Shown in pieces: positions 7,231-15,832 of a stretch of 64,000 nt of DNA. The stretch is from Bacillota bacterium (lineage in GTDB: Bacteria > Bacillota > Clostridia > Christensenellales > Aristaeellaceae), in the NCBI GenBank assembly GCA_023411375.1, contig JAEYOW010000018.1, positions 1 through 64,000 of the forward strand, read 5' to 3'. Every line of letters begins with the position of its first letter. Positions within the stretch are counted from its first letter, which is position 1. The position numbers and the translations under genes were made by a program. Under the pieces are notes generated by a model. The model made no database searches, was not told where the DNA came from, and was given only the letters and a program-made list of their open reading frames with translations.

Positions 7231-8457
7231 ATGTCGCGCCCGACTGCCGTCAAGCCCAACCATATCCAAACGCTGCTTCGCGCGCTGGTTCGCACGCCTG
7301 GCAGCACCAAGCCGCAGCTTTGCCAGACGACTGGTCTTCCCCCTTCCACCGTCCATAATGTGATGGCCGCCCTGGAGGCCGAGGGCCTTGTGTGCGATTT
7401 CGGCATCGCCGCCTCCAACGGCGGCCGCCGCGCCGTGCGCTACCAGCTCAACGGCCAGCTTGGTATTCTGGCGGCCGTCAGCCTGCGCATCGACCAGCTG
7501 GAGGTAGGCGTATTCGACCTATGCGGCCAATGCCTTTACTCCGTCGGCAGGGAAATCTCCTGCTCCTCCGTCGGACCGGAAACCTACACCTCCGAGATTG
7601 CCGCTGCCGTACTCGCGGCGCTTAGCGCGTCCGGCCAGGAAACCGCCCGCTGTTTTGGCGTCGGCGTCACCGTGCCAGGCCCGGTAGACTTTGAAAACGG
7701 CGTTGTGTTGCAGCTTTCCGGCGCGCCCATGTGGCAGCACTTTCCGTTGGCGGACCGCCTTCGCGAGGCCCTTCATCTGCCCATAACCGTAGAAAAGGAC
7801 GTATACGCAGGCGTCCTCTATCTGGAGCATTCGGGGCAGATGCGGCGCAACCGCTGCACGGTGTACCTGTCCATCTGCGAAGGCATCGGCTCGGCGGTCA
7901 TGATCAACGGCGAGGTCTTTCGGGGCGTACACAGCCTTGCGGGCGAAATCGGCCACCTGACGGTACGCCGCGACGGCATCCCGTGCAGCTGCGGCAACAC
8001 GGGCTGTCTGGAATTATACTGCTCCGACATCGGAATCGTCAAGCAGTATAATGCGCAATCCGGCGATCATCGCACCCATGTGGACGAAATTCTTCAATTG
8101 ATGATGAAGGGCGACCCTACCGCTACGAAGGTGCTTTCCCAGGCCATGCGCTATCTGGTGGATACGACCTCCACCATCATCATGAGCTACGACCCCGATG
8201 AGCTGATCATCTACTGCCGCTGGCTCAACCAGCAGCGCGGGCTGTACTTTCGCATGCTGGACGCCCTTTATCTTAAAAGCGTTTTTACTCAGAAGCACGC
8301 CGTGGATATCCGCCTTCTGGACGAGGAGCCGCTCAATTTGAACGCCGCCGTCGCCCTTGCCCAAAGCGAGCTGCTCATCAACCGTTGCGACGAGCTGTTT
8401 GCCGGAAGCGGGAACGCTGGGGGCTTCGCGCCCTCAAGCCCCCAGCTTAAGGGATAA
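7231..8457 (+). CDS. ROK-family (XylR/NagC-type) transcriptional repressor
   Basis: This 408-residue protein has an N-terminal winged helix-turn-helix (about 10-70: STKPQLCQTTGLPPSTVHNV). A ROK sugar-binding domain follows, with GVTVPGPVD, GVHSLAGEIGH and the zinc signature CSCGNTGCLELYCSD. The HTH separates it from the ROK kinase in the neighbouring operon. The ATG at 7231 is chosen because GAAGGAAGG lies eight bases upstream. It is divergent from the heptose-type operon and probably represses it in response to the pathway sugar. The last 17 or so residues (GSGNAGGFAPSSPQLKG) are encoded inside palindromic repeat DNA, so the C-terminus may be a late acquisition. Confidence 0.9.
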   Translation: MSRPTAVKPNHIQTLLRALVRTPGSTKPQLCQTTGLPPSTVHNVMAALEAEGLVCDFGIAASNGGRRAVRYQLNGQLGILAAVSLRIDQLEVGVFDLCGQCLYSVGREISCSSVGPETYTSEIAAAVLAALSASGQETARCFGVGVTVPGPVDFENGVVLQLSGAPMWQHFPLADRLREALHLPITVEKDVYAGVLYLEHSGQMRRNRCTVYLSICEGIGSAVMINGEVFRGVHSLAGEIGHLTVRRDGIPCSCGNTGCLELYCSDIGIVKQYNAQSGDHRTHVDEILQLMMKGDPTATKVLSQAMRYLVDTTSTIIMSYDPDELIIYCRWLNQQRGLYFRMLDALYLKSVFTQKHAVDIRLLDEEPLNLNAAVALAQSELLINRCDELFAGSGNAGGFAPSSPQLKG

Positions 8458-8467
8458 ATCCCTTAAG
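8416..8467. repeat. two abutting perfect palindromes across the ROK repressor stop codon
   Basis: The first palindrome has arms GCTGGGGGCTT and AAGCCCCCAGC around a 9-nt loop (8416-8446). The second has arms CTTAAGGGAT and ATCCCTTAAG around two bases (8446-8467) and contains the stop codon TAA. Together they form strong hairpins at the 3' end of the transcript and probably help terminate it or protect it. Confidence 0.8.
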
Positions 8468-8494
8468 AATCCCACTTTAGATCGCGCAACGCTT

Positions 8495-8620
8495 GGGAGG
8501 TATCGGAGGGGCCGCGGCCCCTCCGATTTTAATCGTATCGTCTGGCTTTCCCAGACGGGCGGGCAGTTTGTGTCCTTGGGCGCAAGCATCGCCGACAGTA
8601 CCTCGCCGGAAAAGATAGCA
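8495..8620 (+). repeat. dispersed intergenic repeat, copy A (contains terminator palindrome)
   Basis: The unit begins GGGAGGTATCGGAGG. It contains a perfect 26-bp palindrome without loop (8502-8527) followed by TTT, continues with CGGGCGGGCAGTTT, and ends near GGAAAAGATAGCA. The same series of blocks appears in reverse orientation at 50085-50253. The palindrome sits between two convergent genes and can act as a terminator. Confidence 0.75.
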
Positions 8621-8642
8621 TGCGCGGGCTTTTTTGACGAAT

Positions 8643-9632
8643 TCAGTCCACCTTCAGCGCCGCGTCGAAGCTCACGCCGGACGGCTCAAAGTTGACGCGG
8701 CGGGTAAATTCCAGCGCCTCAGCCGCGCCGCGCATGCGCTCCATGCCGGAATCCTCCCACTCCACGCACAGCGGGCCGTGGTAGCCCATCTGGTTGAGCT
8801 CGCGGATGATGGCGTCGAAGTCCACCTGGCCATGTCCCAACGACACGAAGTTCCAGCCGCGCCTAGTATCGCCGAACTCAATATGAGACCCCAAAATACC
8901 TGACAGGCCGTCGCGGTTTAACCGCACATCCTTCATATGCACATGGTAGACGCGGTCCTTGAACTCGCGCAGGAACAGCGCGGGGTTAACGCCCTGCCAC
9001 AGCAGGTGGCTGGGGTCAAAATTCAGGCCCAACGTGGGGCGGTATTCCAGCGTTTCCAACAGGCGCTTGGTGGAGTAGTAGTCAAACGCGATTTCGGTAG
9101 GGTGTACCTCCAACGCCAGCTTTACGCCGCATTCGTCATATACGTCGAAAATCGGTGTCCACAGCTGTTTAATCCGTTGGAAGCCCGCCTCCACCATTTC
9201 GGGCGTGGTTTGTGGAAAGGAATACCACCAGCCCCAGATTGGCGAGCCAAGAAAGCATGTTACCACCTTCACATTAAGCAGCTTTGCGGCGTGCGCGGCG
9301 GTTTTCATGCCCTCCACGGCCCAGGCCCGGATGCCATCGGGGTTTCCCCTAAGGGCGGCGGGCGCGAAGTTGTCCAGCCGGGGGTCCCAGTTATCGCCCA
9401 CGCACTGGCCCATCAAATGGCAGGAAATCGCGCTGATGATCAATTCGTTATCATTAAGCGTAGCAACAAAAGCTTCGCGATAGGCCGGATCGCTCACGAT
9501 GCGGCGAACGTCGATGTGCGCCTGAGCGGCCAGTTCCAACCCATCGTAGCCAAGGCCGTGCATAACGCGGCACAGCTCATCGAAAGGCAGGTCGCCAAAC
9601 TGTCCGGTGCAGATGGTTACAGGTCGTTTCAT
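8643..9632 (-). CDS. sugar phosphate isomerase/epimerase (xylose-isomerase-like TIM barrel)
   Basis: This 329-residue protein is an AP-endonuclease/xylose-isomerase-like TIM barrel. Metal-binding positions are visible as LALEVHPTE (Glu), LNFDPSHLLWQG (Asp/His), VYHVHMKDV (His) and CVEWEDSG (Glu). Members of this family isomerise or epimerise sugars, cyclitols or their oxidised forms; the exact substrate is not readable. It is the last gene of an operon with an RbsABC-type importer and a Gfo/Idh/MocA dehydrogenase, a common set for rare sugars or inositols. GGAAGGAA lies seven bases before the ATG. Confidence 0.9.
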   Translation of the reverse strand: MKRPVTICTGQFGDLPFDELCRVMHGLGYDGLELAAQAHIDVRRIVSDPAYREAFVATLNDNELIISAISCHLMGQCVGDNWDPRLDNFAPAALRGNPDGIRAWAVEGMKTAAHAAKLLNVKVVTCFLGSPIWGWWYSFPQTTPEMVEAGFQRIKQLWTPIFDVYDECGVKLALEVHPTEIAFDYYSTKRLLETLEYRPTLGLNFDPSHLLWQGVNPALFLREFKDRVYHVHMKDVRLNRDGLSGILGSHIEFGDTRRGWNFVSLGHGQVDFDAIIRELNQMGYHGPLCVEWEDSGMERMRGAAEALEFTRRVNFEPSGVSFDAALKVD

Positions 9633-9651
9633 TGCGATGTTCCTTCCTTTC

Positions 9652-10698
9652 TCAGTCCTGCCTTACATAAAGGGTTTGCCCCTCCTGCGCCGAGCGGCTG
9701 GCGGCAAAAATAACCCGCATGGCCTTGAGCGCCTCCTCAGCGTCGATCACGGAGGGTTCGCCGGAAACGACCGCGCGTACAAAGGCGTCAATTACGCCGG
9801 TGCTTGTCCTTTGCCCGGAGGTCTGCTTTTTGTTGGAGGTCAGTTCATCCAGCTTAAGGCGCGTCGTCTCGCCGTCGCGCCGTTCCAGTACCAACGAGCA
9901 TTCCGGATCGTCATACAGGCGTAGGACGCCTTTGGTACCGTAAATCTGGGTGGAGTTATTCTCCTCGCCGTAGTTGGTCCAGCTCACGTGCATCTGGCCC
10001 ATCACGCCGCTTTGCGTGCGGTACAGGCACAGGGCGTTGTCGTCCACTGAAACCGGGCTGCCGTCGGGGTAGGTTTTATCCACCGTACCAAGCATGGCGC
10101 TTACGCTGGTGATGGGCTCGCCGATCAGGAAATGGATCAGGTCTGTCTTATGGATTCCCAAATCCGCCATTGCGCCAAAAACCGCGCGGGACTTGTCAAA
10201 GAACCAGCTGTTGCTCTGCCCCGTCCAGCCCTCCGGGCCGGGGTGGCCGAACATCGTGTGAAACGCGAGCACACGGCCAATCTCCCCCGCCTCAATCATG
10301 CGTCGCGCTTCCACATGCGCGCGCGCAAAGCGCTGATTATGGCCGATCAATAGCCTCTTGCCCGCTTTCTTTGCGGCTTCGGTCATGCGCAGGCAATCCT
10401 CCAGCGTCGTCGCCATGGGCTTCTCGCACAGCACGTGGCAGCCGGCCTCCAACGCGCGAATGGTAACGCCGGCATGGTCGCTGTTGGCGACGCACACGCT
10501 CACCGCGTCCAGCCCACTGTTTAAAAGCTCGTCCACGCTGGCGTACGCCTTGCCGCCATATTGCTCCGCCATGGCCTGCGCGCGCTCGGGAAGCGCGTCA
10601 TACCACGCGGTGAGGCCGCACTCCGGGTTTTCGGCATATTCGGGCGCGTGGCGCACCTGCGTGATCTTGCCGCATCCGATCACTCCGATTTTCAGCAT
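9652..10698 (-). CDS. Gfo/Idh/MocA-family NAD(P)-dependent oxidoreductase
   Basis: This 348-residue dehydrogenase has the N-terminal Rossmann motif IGVIGCGKITQVRH (residues 4-17), the family signature CEKPMATT with the catalytic-site lysine near residue 94, and the C-terminal alpha/beta substrate domain. Such enzymes oxidise or reduce sugars and cyclitols such as myo-inositol or glucose derivatives. GGAGGGG precedes the ATG. The gene lies between the importer permease and the TIM-barrel isomerase, and together they probably convert an imported sugar by oxidation and isomerisation. Confidence 0.92.
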   Translation of the reverse strand: MLKIGVIGCGKITQVRHAPEYAENPECGLTAWYDALPERAQAMAEQYGGKAYASVDELLNSGLDAVSVCVANSDHAGVTIRALEAGCHVLCEKPMATTLEDCLRMTEAAKKAGKRLLIGHNQRFARAHVEARRMIEAGEIGRVLAFHTMFGHPGPEGWTGQSNSWFFDKSRAVFGAMADLGIHKTDLIHFLIGEPITSVSAMLGTVDKTYPDGSPVSVDDNALCLYRTQSGVMGQMHVSWTNYGEENNSTQIYGTKGVLRLYDDPECSLVLERRDGETTRLKLDELTSNKKQTSGQRTSTGVIDAFVRAVVSGEPSVIDAEEALKAMRVIFAASRSAQEGQTLYVRQD

Positions 10699-10730
10699 AC
10701 TGCCCCTCCTTTGTTTATGTAATGGTTCAA

Positions 10731-11735
10731 TCAGTTTTTACCGCGACGCACATTCTGCAACAGCACGGCGAGGATGATAATCGCGCCGCTGATCGCGCCG
10801 TTGAGGAAAGTGGGCACCTGCGCGGCTACCAGGATGTTGTTGATGATCTTAAACATGATCACGCCCAGGAAGGTACCGATGATTTTACCCCGGCCGCCGG
10901 ACATGGCCGTGCCGCCGATGGCGACCGCCGCAATGGCGTCCATCTCAAACAGGTTGCCTGCGCTGGCAGCCGCCACCGCCATCAGGCGCGAGGAATAAAT
11001 CCAGCTTGCGAAGCCGCAAAGCGTACCCGTGATGGCAAACACCGCGATTTTGGTGCGGTCCACATTTACGCCGGACAGTCTGGCGGAAACCTCATTGGAG
11101 CCGACGGCATAGATATGCTTGCCCAGCCGGGTGCGCTGCATAATCAGGCCAAAAAGCAGCGAAACGGCGATAAACATCAGCATCGGATAGGGCAGCTTAA
11201 GGCCGAAAAGGTTGATGGAGCCCGCCGCCACCTGGCGGAACGCCTCATAGAAAGGCTCGGTGGACATGCCGTTTGCGACGGTGAAGGGTCCGCCCTGGCC
11301 AAAATGGTTGATGATAGCACGGCAGGAGGTCTGCACGGCCAGCGTGGCAATCATGGCGGGCATGCGTCCCTTGGCCACAAGAAGGCCGTTAAAGGTACCG
11401 ATCAGCGCGCCGAAGGCCAGCGTGAACAGGAGCATTACCCAGATGTTCTGGGTATAGTTGAGCACATCGATGCCAAAGCCGGAGATGATCGCCACCTGCG
11501 CGCCGACGGAAATATCGATCTGCCCGGCGCAGATGATCATCGTCATGCCCAGCGCGATAATGCCCGTCACGGAGGACTGTACGAAGATATTGGTGATATT
11601 GCGCCAAACAAAAAAGTTGGGGTTGACGATGACGGCAATAATCACAATCAGAACAAAGGATACCAAATAGCTGTAATCCGAAAACAGTTTCTTCCCGACA
11701 TCCCTGGGAGTCAGCTTCCGCTTCGCCTCACTCAT
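10731..11735 (-). CDS. sugar ABC transporter permease, RbsC type
   Basis: This 334-residue integral membrane protein of the CUT2 (ribose-type) permease family has about eight to ten hydrophobic segments. The family motif region runs from GMTMIICAGQIDISVGA to GTFNGLLVAKGRMPAMIATL, and the glycine-rich loop IAAVAIGGTAMSGGRGKIIGT near residue 265 is characteristic. A homodimer forms the pore with the RbsA-type ATPase, whose gene overlaps this one by eight bases. The importer is fed by the binding protein at 13485-14513. Confidence 0.94.
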   Translation of the reverse strand: MSEAKRKLTPRDVGKKLFSDYSYLVSFVLIVIIAVIVNPNFFVWRNITNIFVQSSVTGIIALGMTMIICAGQIDISVGAQVAIISGFGIDVLNYTQNIWVMLLFTLAFGALIGTFNGLLVAKGRMPAMIATLAVQTSCRAIINHFGQGGPFTVANGMSTEPFYEAFRQVAAGSINLFGLKLPYPMLMFIAVSLLFGLIMQRTRLGKHIYAVGSNEVSARLSGVNVDRTKIAVFAITGTLCGFASWIYSSRLMAVAAASAGNLFEMDAIAAVAIGGTAMSGGRGKIIGTFLGVIMFKIINNILVAAQVPTFLNGAISGAIIILAVLLQNVRRGKN

Positions 11736-13230
11736 GCTTAGCGCCCTCCAAATTTGCTCCGGTGGAGTAATACATCAGGTTCTTTTCCGTTATCTCGTCA
11801 CGGTCAAACACCGCGTTCACACTGCCCTTGTACATGACGGCACAGCGGTCGGAAACCTTAAAAATCTCTGGGAATTCGGATGAGAATACCAAAACGGCCT
11901 TGCCGCTTTCCGCCAGGCGAAGGATCAGGTGGTAAATCTCAAACTTGGTTCCCACGTCGATGCCTTGCGTGGGGTTATCAAAAATGAGCACATCGGCGTC
12001 CGCCTCCAGCCAGCGTCCCAAAATCACCTTCTGCTGGTTGCCGCCCGAAAGGGAGGTAATGGGATTCTTGGGATCGCCGGTTTTGATCTGCATGGCGGAC
12101 TTTTGGCGCTGAAAGCGTTCCCTTTCCTTGCGGGGGCTGATCAGCAGCGATTTCATCCTTGTGTTGAAAAAGCCCATGGAGGTGTTGTCGTAAATGCTCA
12201 GGTCGTTTAAAATGCCGCGTTCCTTGCGCGCGCGCGGCACCATGGCGATCTGGTTTTTCATGCAGCTGCGAATGGAGCACCTGTCCAGTTGCTTTCCATG
12301 CACTCGAAGCGTGCCCGTATGTGGAATCACGCCAAAAAGCGCATCGGCAAGCTGGTCCCGGCCGGAGCTTTGCAATCCGGTAAAGGCAAGCACCTCGCCC
12401 TGATGAAGTGAAAAGGATACGTTCTGGAAGCCCTCGCCGCAAAGGTTCTCGGCCTCCAGCGCCACGGTCTCGGTGCCATAATAGGCCTTATGGGTAAAGT
12501 CGTCATCCGCGAGGGTACGGCCGATCATCATCTCGGTCACCCGCTCCTCGTCAATGTCGTCGATTTTTCCGCTGCCAATCAGCTTTCCGTCGCGAAGCAC
12601 AAAATAGGTTTCGCAAATTTCAAAAATCTCCGGCATCTTGTGGGAAATGTAGATGAAGCTAACGCCCTCCTGCTTCAGTTGGCGCATGATGACGAACAGG
12701 TTTTCGATTTCCCGGTTGGACAGCGCCGTCGTCGGCTCGTCCATAATAATCAGGTCGCACTTAAACAAAAGCGCCCTGGCGATCTCCACCAGCTGCTTTT
12801 CGGAGGCCTGTAGATTTTCCACCCGCTTCCACGGGTCGATATCCACGTTCATGCGATCGAACACGGCCTTGCAGTTGCGGGCCATTTCCTTCTTGTTAAG
12901 CAGGCGGCCCTTGTCCAGAAGCTCCTGGGCCAGATACATGTTTTCAAATACGTTGAGGTCGTTGCACAGGTTGAGTTCCTGATGGATAAAACGGATGCCC
13001 ATCGCCATGGCGTGCTGGGCGTTATTAATATGCACTTTTTTCCCATCCAGCAGGATTTCGCCCTCGGTCGGGGGAAAAGTTCCTGCCAGCACGTTCATCA
13101 GGGTGGATTTTCCGGCGCCATTTTCGCCGAGCAGGCCGACGATCTCGCCGGGCTGAACCGCAAAATCCACATGATCCACCGCGCGGACGGGACCGAAGTC
13201 CATCACGATCCCCTTCATCTCTGTGAGCAC
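11728..13230 (-). CDS. sugar ABC transporter ATP-binding protein, RbsA type
   Basis: This 500-residue protein holds two fused nucleotide-binding domains, as in RbsA/MglA. Domain 1 has Walker A GENGAGKST, the switch region LQASEKQLVEIARAL and Walker B LIIMDEPT. Domain 2 has a degenerate Walker A (TGLQSSGRDQLA), as usual for this family, an intact signature LSGGNQQKVILGRW and Walker B VLIFDNPT. The start is a GTG at 13230, seven bases after GGAGG. The gene follows the binding-protein gene after a terminator and a repeat region, so it is probably expressed at a lower level than that gene. Confidence 0.94.
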   Translation of the reverse strand: MLTEMKGIVMDFGPVRAVDHVDFAVQPGEIVGLLGENGAGKSTLMNVLAGTFPPTEGEILLDGKKVHINNAQHAMAMGIRFIHQELNLCNDLNVFENMYLAQELLDKGRLLNKKEMARNCKAVFDRMNVDIDPWKRVENLQASEKQLVEIARALLFKCDLIIMDEPTTALSNREIENLFVIMRQLKQEGVSFIYISHKMPEIFEICETYFVLRDGKLIGSGKIDDIDEERVTEMMIGRTLADDDFTHKAYYGTETVALEAENLCGEGFQNVSFSLHQGEVLAFTGLQSSGRDQLADALFGVIPHTGTLRVHGKQLDRCSIRSCMKNQIAMVPRARKERGILNDLSIYDNTSMGFFNTRMKSLLISPRKERERFQRQKSAMQIKTGDPKNPITSLSGGNQQKVILGRWLEADADVLIFDNPTQGIDVGTKFEIYHLILRLAESGKAVLVFSSEFPEIFKVSDRCAVMYKGSVNAVFDRDEITEKNLMYYSTGANLEGAKHE

Positions 13231-13243
13231 GGCTGTTCCTCCT

Positions 13244-13419
13244 TATTCGGCCTGAAGCCGTCCCGGGGGGACGGGTTCAGGCTTCGGCATTCATTCGCCT
13301 GCGGCGAATTTCGGTGCCTCGCGGCGCTCTGCGCGCCGCCTCCCTATTCGGCCTGAAGCCCTCCTGCGGGACGGTTTCAGGCTTCGGCATTCATTCGCTT
13401 GCGGCGAATTTCGGTGCCT
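13244..13419. repeat. two direct copies of a ~75-bp palindromic intergenic repeat
   Basis: Copy 1 (13244-13319) and copy 2 (13345-13419) are nearly identical. Each starts TATTCGGCCTGAAGCC and ends CGAATTTCGGTGCCT. Each unit has two hairpins: CCTGAA...TTCAGG around a GC-rich core, and ATTCGC...GCGAAT. They are separated by a 25-base spacer with its own small inverted repeat (GCGGCGC...GCGCCGC). The position between the binding-protein gene and the ATPase gene inside one operon suggests a role in mRNA stability or attenuation. Confidence 0.85.
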
Positions 13420-13437
13420 TATCAATGCATGGAAAAA

Positions 13438-13466
13438 GGGCCGACCGGCGTTAAACCGACCGGCCC
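13438..13466 (-). terminator. intra-operon terminator after the binding-protein gene
   Basis: A GGGCCG...CGGCCC hairpin is followed on the minus strand by TTTTT. It stands 19 bases after the binding-protein stop codon. Such partial terminators let the binding protein be made in excess over the membrane components. Confidence 0.8.
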
Positions 13467-13484
13467 AAGCACGACGCTTCGAGA

Positions 13485-14513
13485 TTAGTCAGCGATGGAG
13501 TAGCGATCGGCAAACTCCTGGCTGTTGCGGAAAGCTTCCACGGTGTTCTTGTCGATCTCGATGGTGGGGATCAGGAACAGCTGGCCCTCGATCTTCTGAT
13601 CCTGGTACGTCTCGCCCTTCGCGGCGGCTACGCCCAGGCGCAGCGCCTCGCGGATGTAGGAGGGGCTGAAGAAGTAGGTGAGCAGCTCGGGCTTGGTTAC
13701 CTCGTCAAAGGTGGCCAGGGTCTCGCGGCGGCCGCCGACGGAGGTCAGGATGCGCAGATCCTTCAGATCGGCGTTGTCCTTGATCACGGTCATGATGCCG
13801 TCGATGATTTCGTCATCGTGGGTCACGATCAAATCCAAGTCAGCGATGGTGGCGGCGTCAGCCGTGGTCAGCCAGTTCTCCATGAACTCCTGGGACTTGG
13901 CGTTGGACCAGTCGGTCTGGAAGCCGTCCTGGAGCAGCACGAACTGATCCTTGTACTCGGTGGCGTTGATCACGTCCAGCATGCCCTGGGTGCGCTGCTT
14001 GGAAACGGTGGAGCTGTCGCCGATGAACAGCAGGTAGTTGACGGTCTTGCCGGCCTTCAGATCTTCCTCGAAGTACTTCAGCAGGTACTCGCCCATCATG
14101 TTGCCGATGCCTTCGTTGTCGCCCATGATTTCACCGGCCATGCCCTTGAAGTTCTCGATCAGGCGGTCGTAGATCACCAGCGGGATGCCCTCGTCAACGA
14201 CGGTCTGGGCGGCGTTGCGCAGCTGGTCGCCTTCCAGCGGCCACAGCACGATCGCGTCGGGACCCCAGTTGAGGATATCTTCCAGGCCCTGAATCTGCTT
14301 GGAAGCTTCGCCGCCAACGGCCATCATGTAATCCTCGATGATGCCGGCGGCCTTCATGGCCTCGGCCTCGGCACGGGCGTGCGCAACGGACTCTCCGGTG
14401 AAGCCGTGGTCGGCGTCGGGGGTAACGATACCCAGTTTGATGCCCTCGCCCAGCGCGGCGGTAGCGGTGAATACCATCACCAGGGAAAGAAGAAGCGCGA
14501 ACAGTTTTTTCAT
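13485..14513 (-). CDS. sugar-binding protein of RbsABC-type importer
   Basis: This 342-residue protein belongs to periplasmic-binding-protein family 1 (RbsB-like, Peripla_BP_4). A signal peptide of about 22 residues (MKKLFALLLSLVMVF, then TATAALGEG) ends at a signal peptidase I type site. There is no lipobox cysteine, which is unusual for a Gram-positive ABC binding protein. Ligand-fold segments include DAIVLWPLEG, GIPLVIYDR and LDLIVTHDDEIIDG. It is the first structural gene after the LacI regulator (39 bases between them) and has its own terminator downstream. Ligand identity is unknown; a pentose, hexose or cyclitol is likely. Confidence 0.93.
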   Translation of the reverse strand: MKKLFALLLSLVMVFTATAALGEGIKLGIVTPDADHGFTGESVAHARAEAEAMKAAGIIEDYMMAVGGEASKQIQGLEDILNWGPDAIVLWPLEGDQLRNAAQTVVDEGIPLVIYDRLIENFKGMAGEIMGDNEGIGNMMGEYLLKYFEEDLKAGKTVNYLLFIGDSSTVSKQRTQGMLDVINATEYKDQFVLLQDGFQTDWSNAKSQEFMENWLTTADAATIADLDLIVTHDDEIIDGIMTVIKDNADLKDLRILTSVGGRRETLATFDEVTKPELLTYFFSPSYIREALRLGVAAAKGETYQDQKIEGQLFLIPTIEIDKNTVEAFRNSQEFADRYSIAD

Positions 14514-14552
14514 TGGGTCTTCCTCCTACTAGATGAATTATGATTTACCGGC

Positions 14553-15584
14553 CTATACGCAGGCCGTAAAATCCACAAATCCGTGATGCCTGGGCGCAGA
14601 GGATTCCCTCACCACCAAGCTGTGGGGCATAATCTCCTGCCGGGGCGGCGTGCGCTCGTGCATCAGCTCATAAAGCAGCTCCATGGCACGGTGGCCGATA
14701 TCGAAGCAGGGCTGAACCACGGTGCTGACATAGGGGTGAAACATCGTGGTGTGTTCCACATCGTCAAAGCCGATCACCGTTACGTCCTCCGGCACGCGAA
14801 AGCCCATTTCACGCGCGCTCGCGATCGCGCCCAGCGCCAGCATATCCGAAATGCAGAACAGCGCCGTGGGCCGGGCCTCCTGGCTCAGCAGGCTGCGGGC
14901 GGAATCAAAGCCGCTCTTGAAGGTGTAATCCACCGTCGCCTTGCGTATATACTCGCCGGCGTCCGGCAGTCCGGCCTCCCTCAGCGCGTCCAGGTAGCCG
15001 CGGGTACGCATAGCGGTGGAATAGTAGCGGTTCTCGCTGCTGATCAGGCCGATCCGCCTGTGGCCCAGGCCCAGCAAATGCGCCATTACATCGCGCGCCG
15101 CCCGGTAATTGTCGATGGACACATGCGTCACATCCACCTCCGGGTCAAACTCCGAACACTGCACGATGGGATGCTTTCCGGCATATGGTTTCAGCCATTC
15201 CGCGCCAAGCTCGGTCGCCAACAGAATCGCCCCATCCGCCTGATGAAGGCTCAAACGGCCGAGAAGCTGCTCCTCGCGGGCCCTGTCCCCTTCCGTATTG
15301 CACAGAAAGGAGCTGTAGCCGTGCTCGTGAGCGGCCTCGCCGATTCCCGCGATAATATGGGTGTAATACGGGTTGGTAATGTTGGGGGCAAGGATTAAAA
15401 TCGTGCGGCTCTCGTTGCGGCGAAGGTTGCGTGCCGTCGGGTTGGGCACATAGCGCAGTTCTTCCACCGCGCGCATCACCCGCGCCCGTAATTCGCCGCG
15501 AACCTGCGCTTTTCCGTTGAGCACGCGCGAAACAGTCGCGACGGACACCCCGGCCGCCCGAGCAACGTCCACAATGGTCGTCAT
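14553..15584 (-). CDS. LacI-family transcriptional regulator
   Basis: This 343-residue repressor has an N-terminal LacI headpiece (TTIVDVARAAGVSVATVSRV, then the hinge helix NPTARNLRR) and a periplasmic-binding-protein-like effector domain ending in a dimer core. The ATG at 15584 is chosen because GGGGGAGG lies eight bases upstream; a GTG nine bases earlier overlaps that site. It is the first gene of the sugar importer operon. A LacI-type palindrome with a central CG just upstream suggests autoregulation and control of the whole operon. Confidence 0.93.
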   Translation of the reverse strand: MTTIVDVARAAGVSVATVSRVLNGKAQVRGELRARVMRAVEELRYVPNPTARNLRRNESRTILILAPNITNPYYTHIIAGIGEAAHEHGYSSFLCNTEGDRAREEQLLGRLSLHQADGAILLATELGAEWLKPYAGKHPIVQCSEFDPEVDVTHVSIDNYRAARDVMAHLLGLGHRRIGLISSENRYYSTAMRTRGYLDALREAGLPDAGEYIRKATVDYTFKSGFDSARSLLSQEARPTALFCISDMLALGAIASAREMGFRVPEDVTVIGFDDVEHTTMFHPYVSTVVQPCFDIGHRAMELLYELMHERTPPRQEIMPHSLVVRESSAPRHHGFVDFTACV

Positions 15585-15690
15585 CCCTGCCACCTCCCCC
15601 GTTCAAAGGCAGGGCAGACACACAAGCAAACGGCGGTCAATCAAGGCCTTGCAGCCACCACTCCTTCAAACGTCCGTACAAACGTATCCG

Positions 15691-15734
15691 GTAATCGTTT
15701 ACTGAATCATATCACCGCCAATTGTATATGTCAA
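15691..15734 (-). promoter_or_regulatory. promoter and LacI-type operator of the sugar importer operon
   Basis: On the minus strand TTGACA (15729-15734), 17 bases and TATGAT (15706-15711) form a strong promoter. Directly downstream lies GTAAACGATTAC (15691-15702), an imperfect palindrome centred on CG as expected for LacI-family operators. A repressor bound there would block the transcription start. Confidence 0.82.
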
Positions 15735-15832
15735 TAGGAAAACGTGCAAATATGAAATATTGTCGAATTTTCCATTTTGTTTCTGGTGGTTATTTACCAT
15801 TGACAGTTTCGCTTTCTTCATCTTTATTATAA

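Noticed and set aside
13244..13419. Possible CRISPR array
   Set aside because: There are only two long (~75 bp) units with internal hairpins and a 25-bp spacer, and no cas genes.
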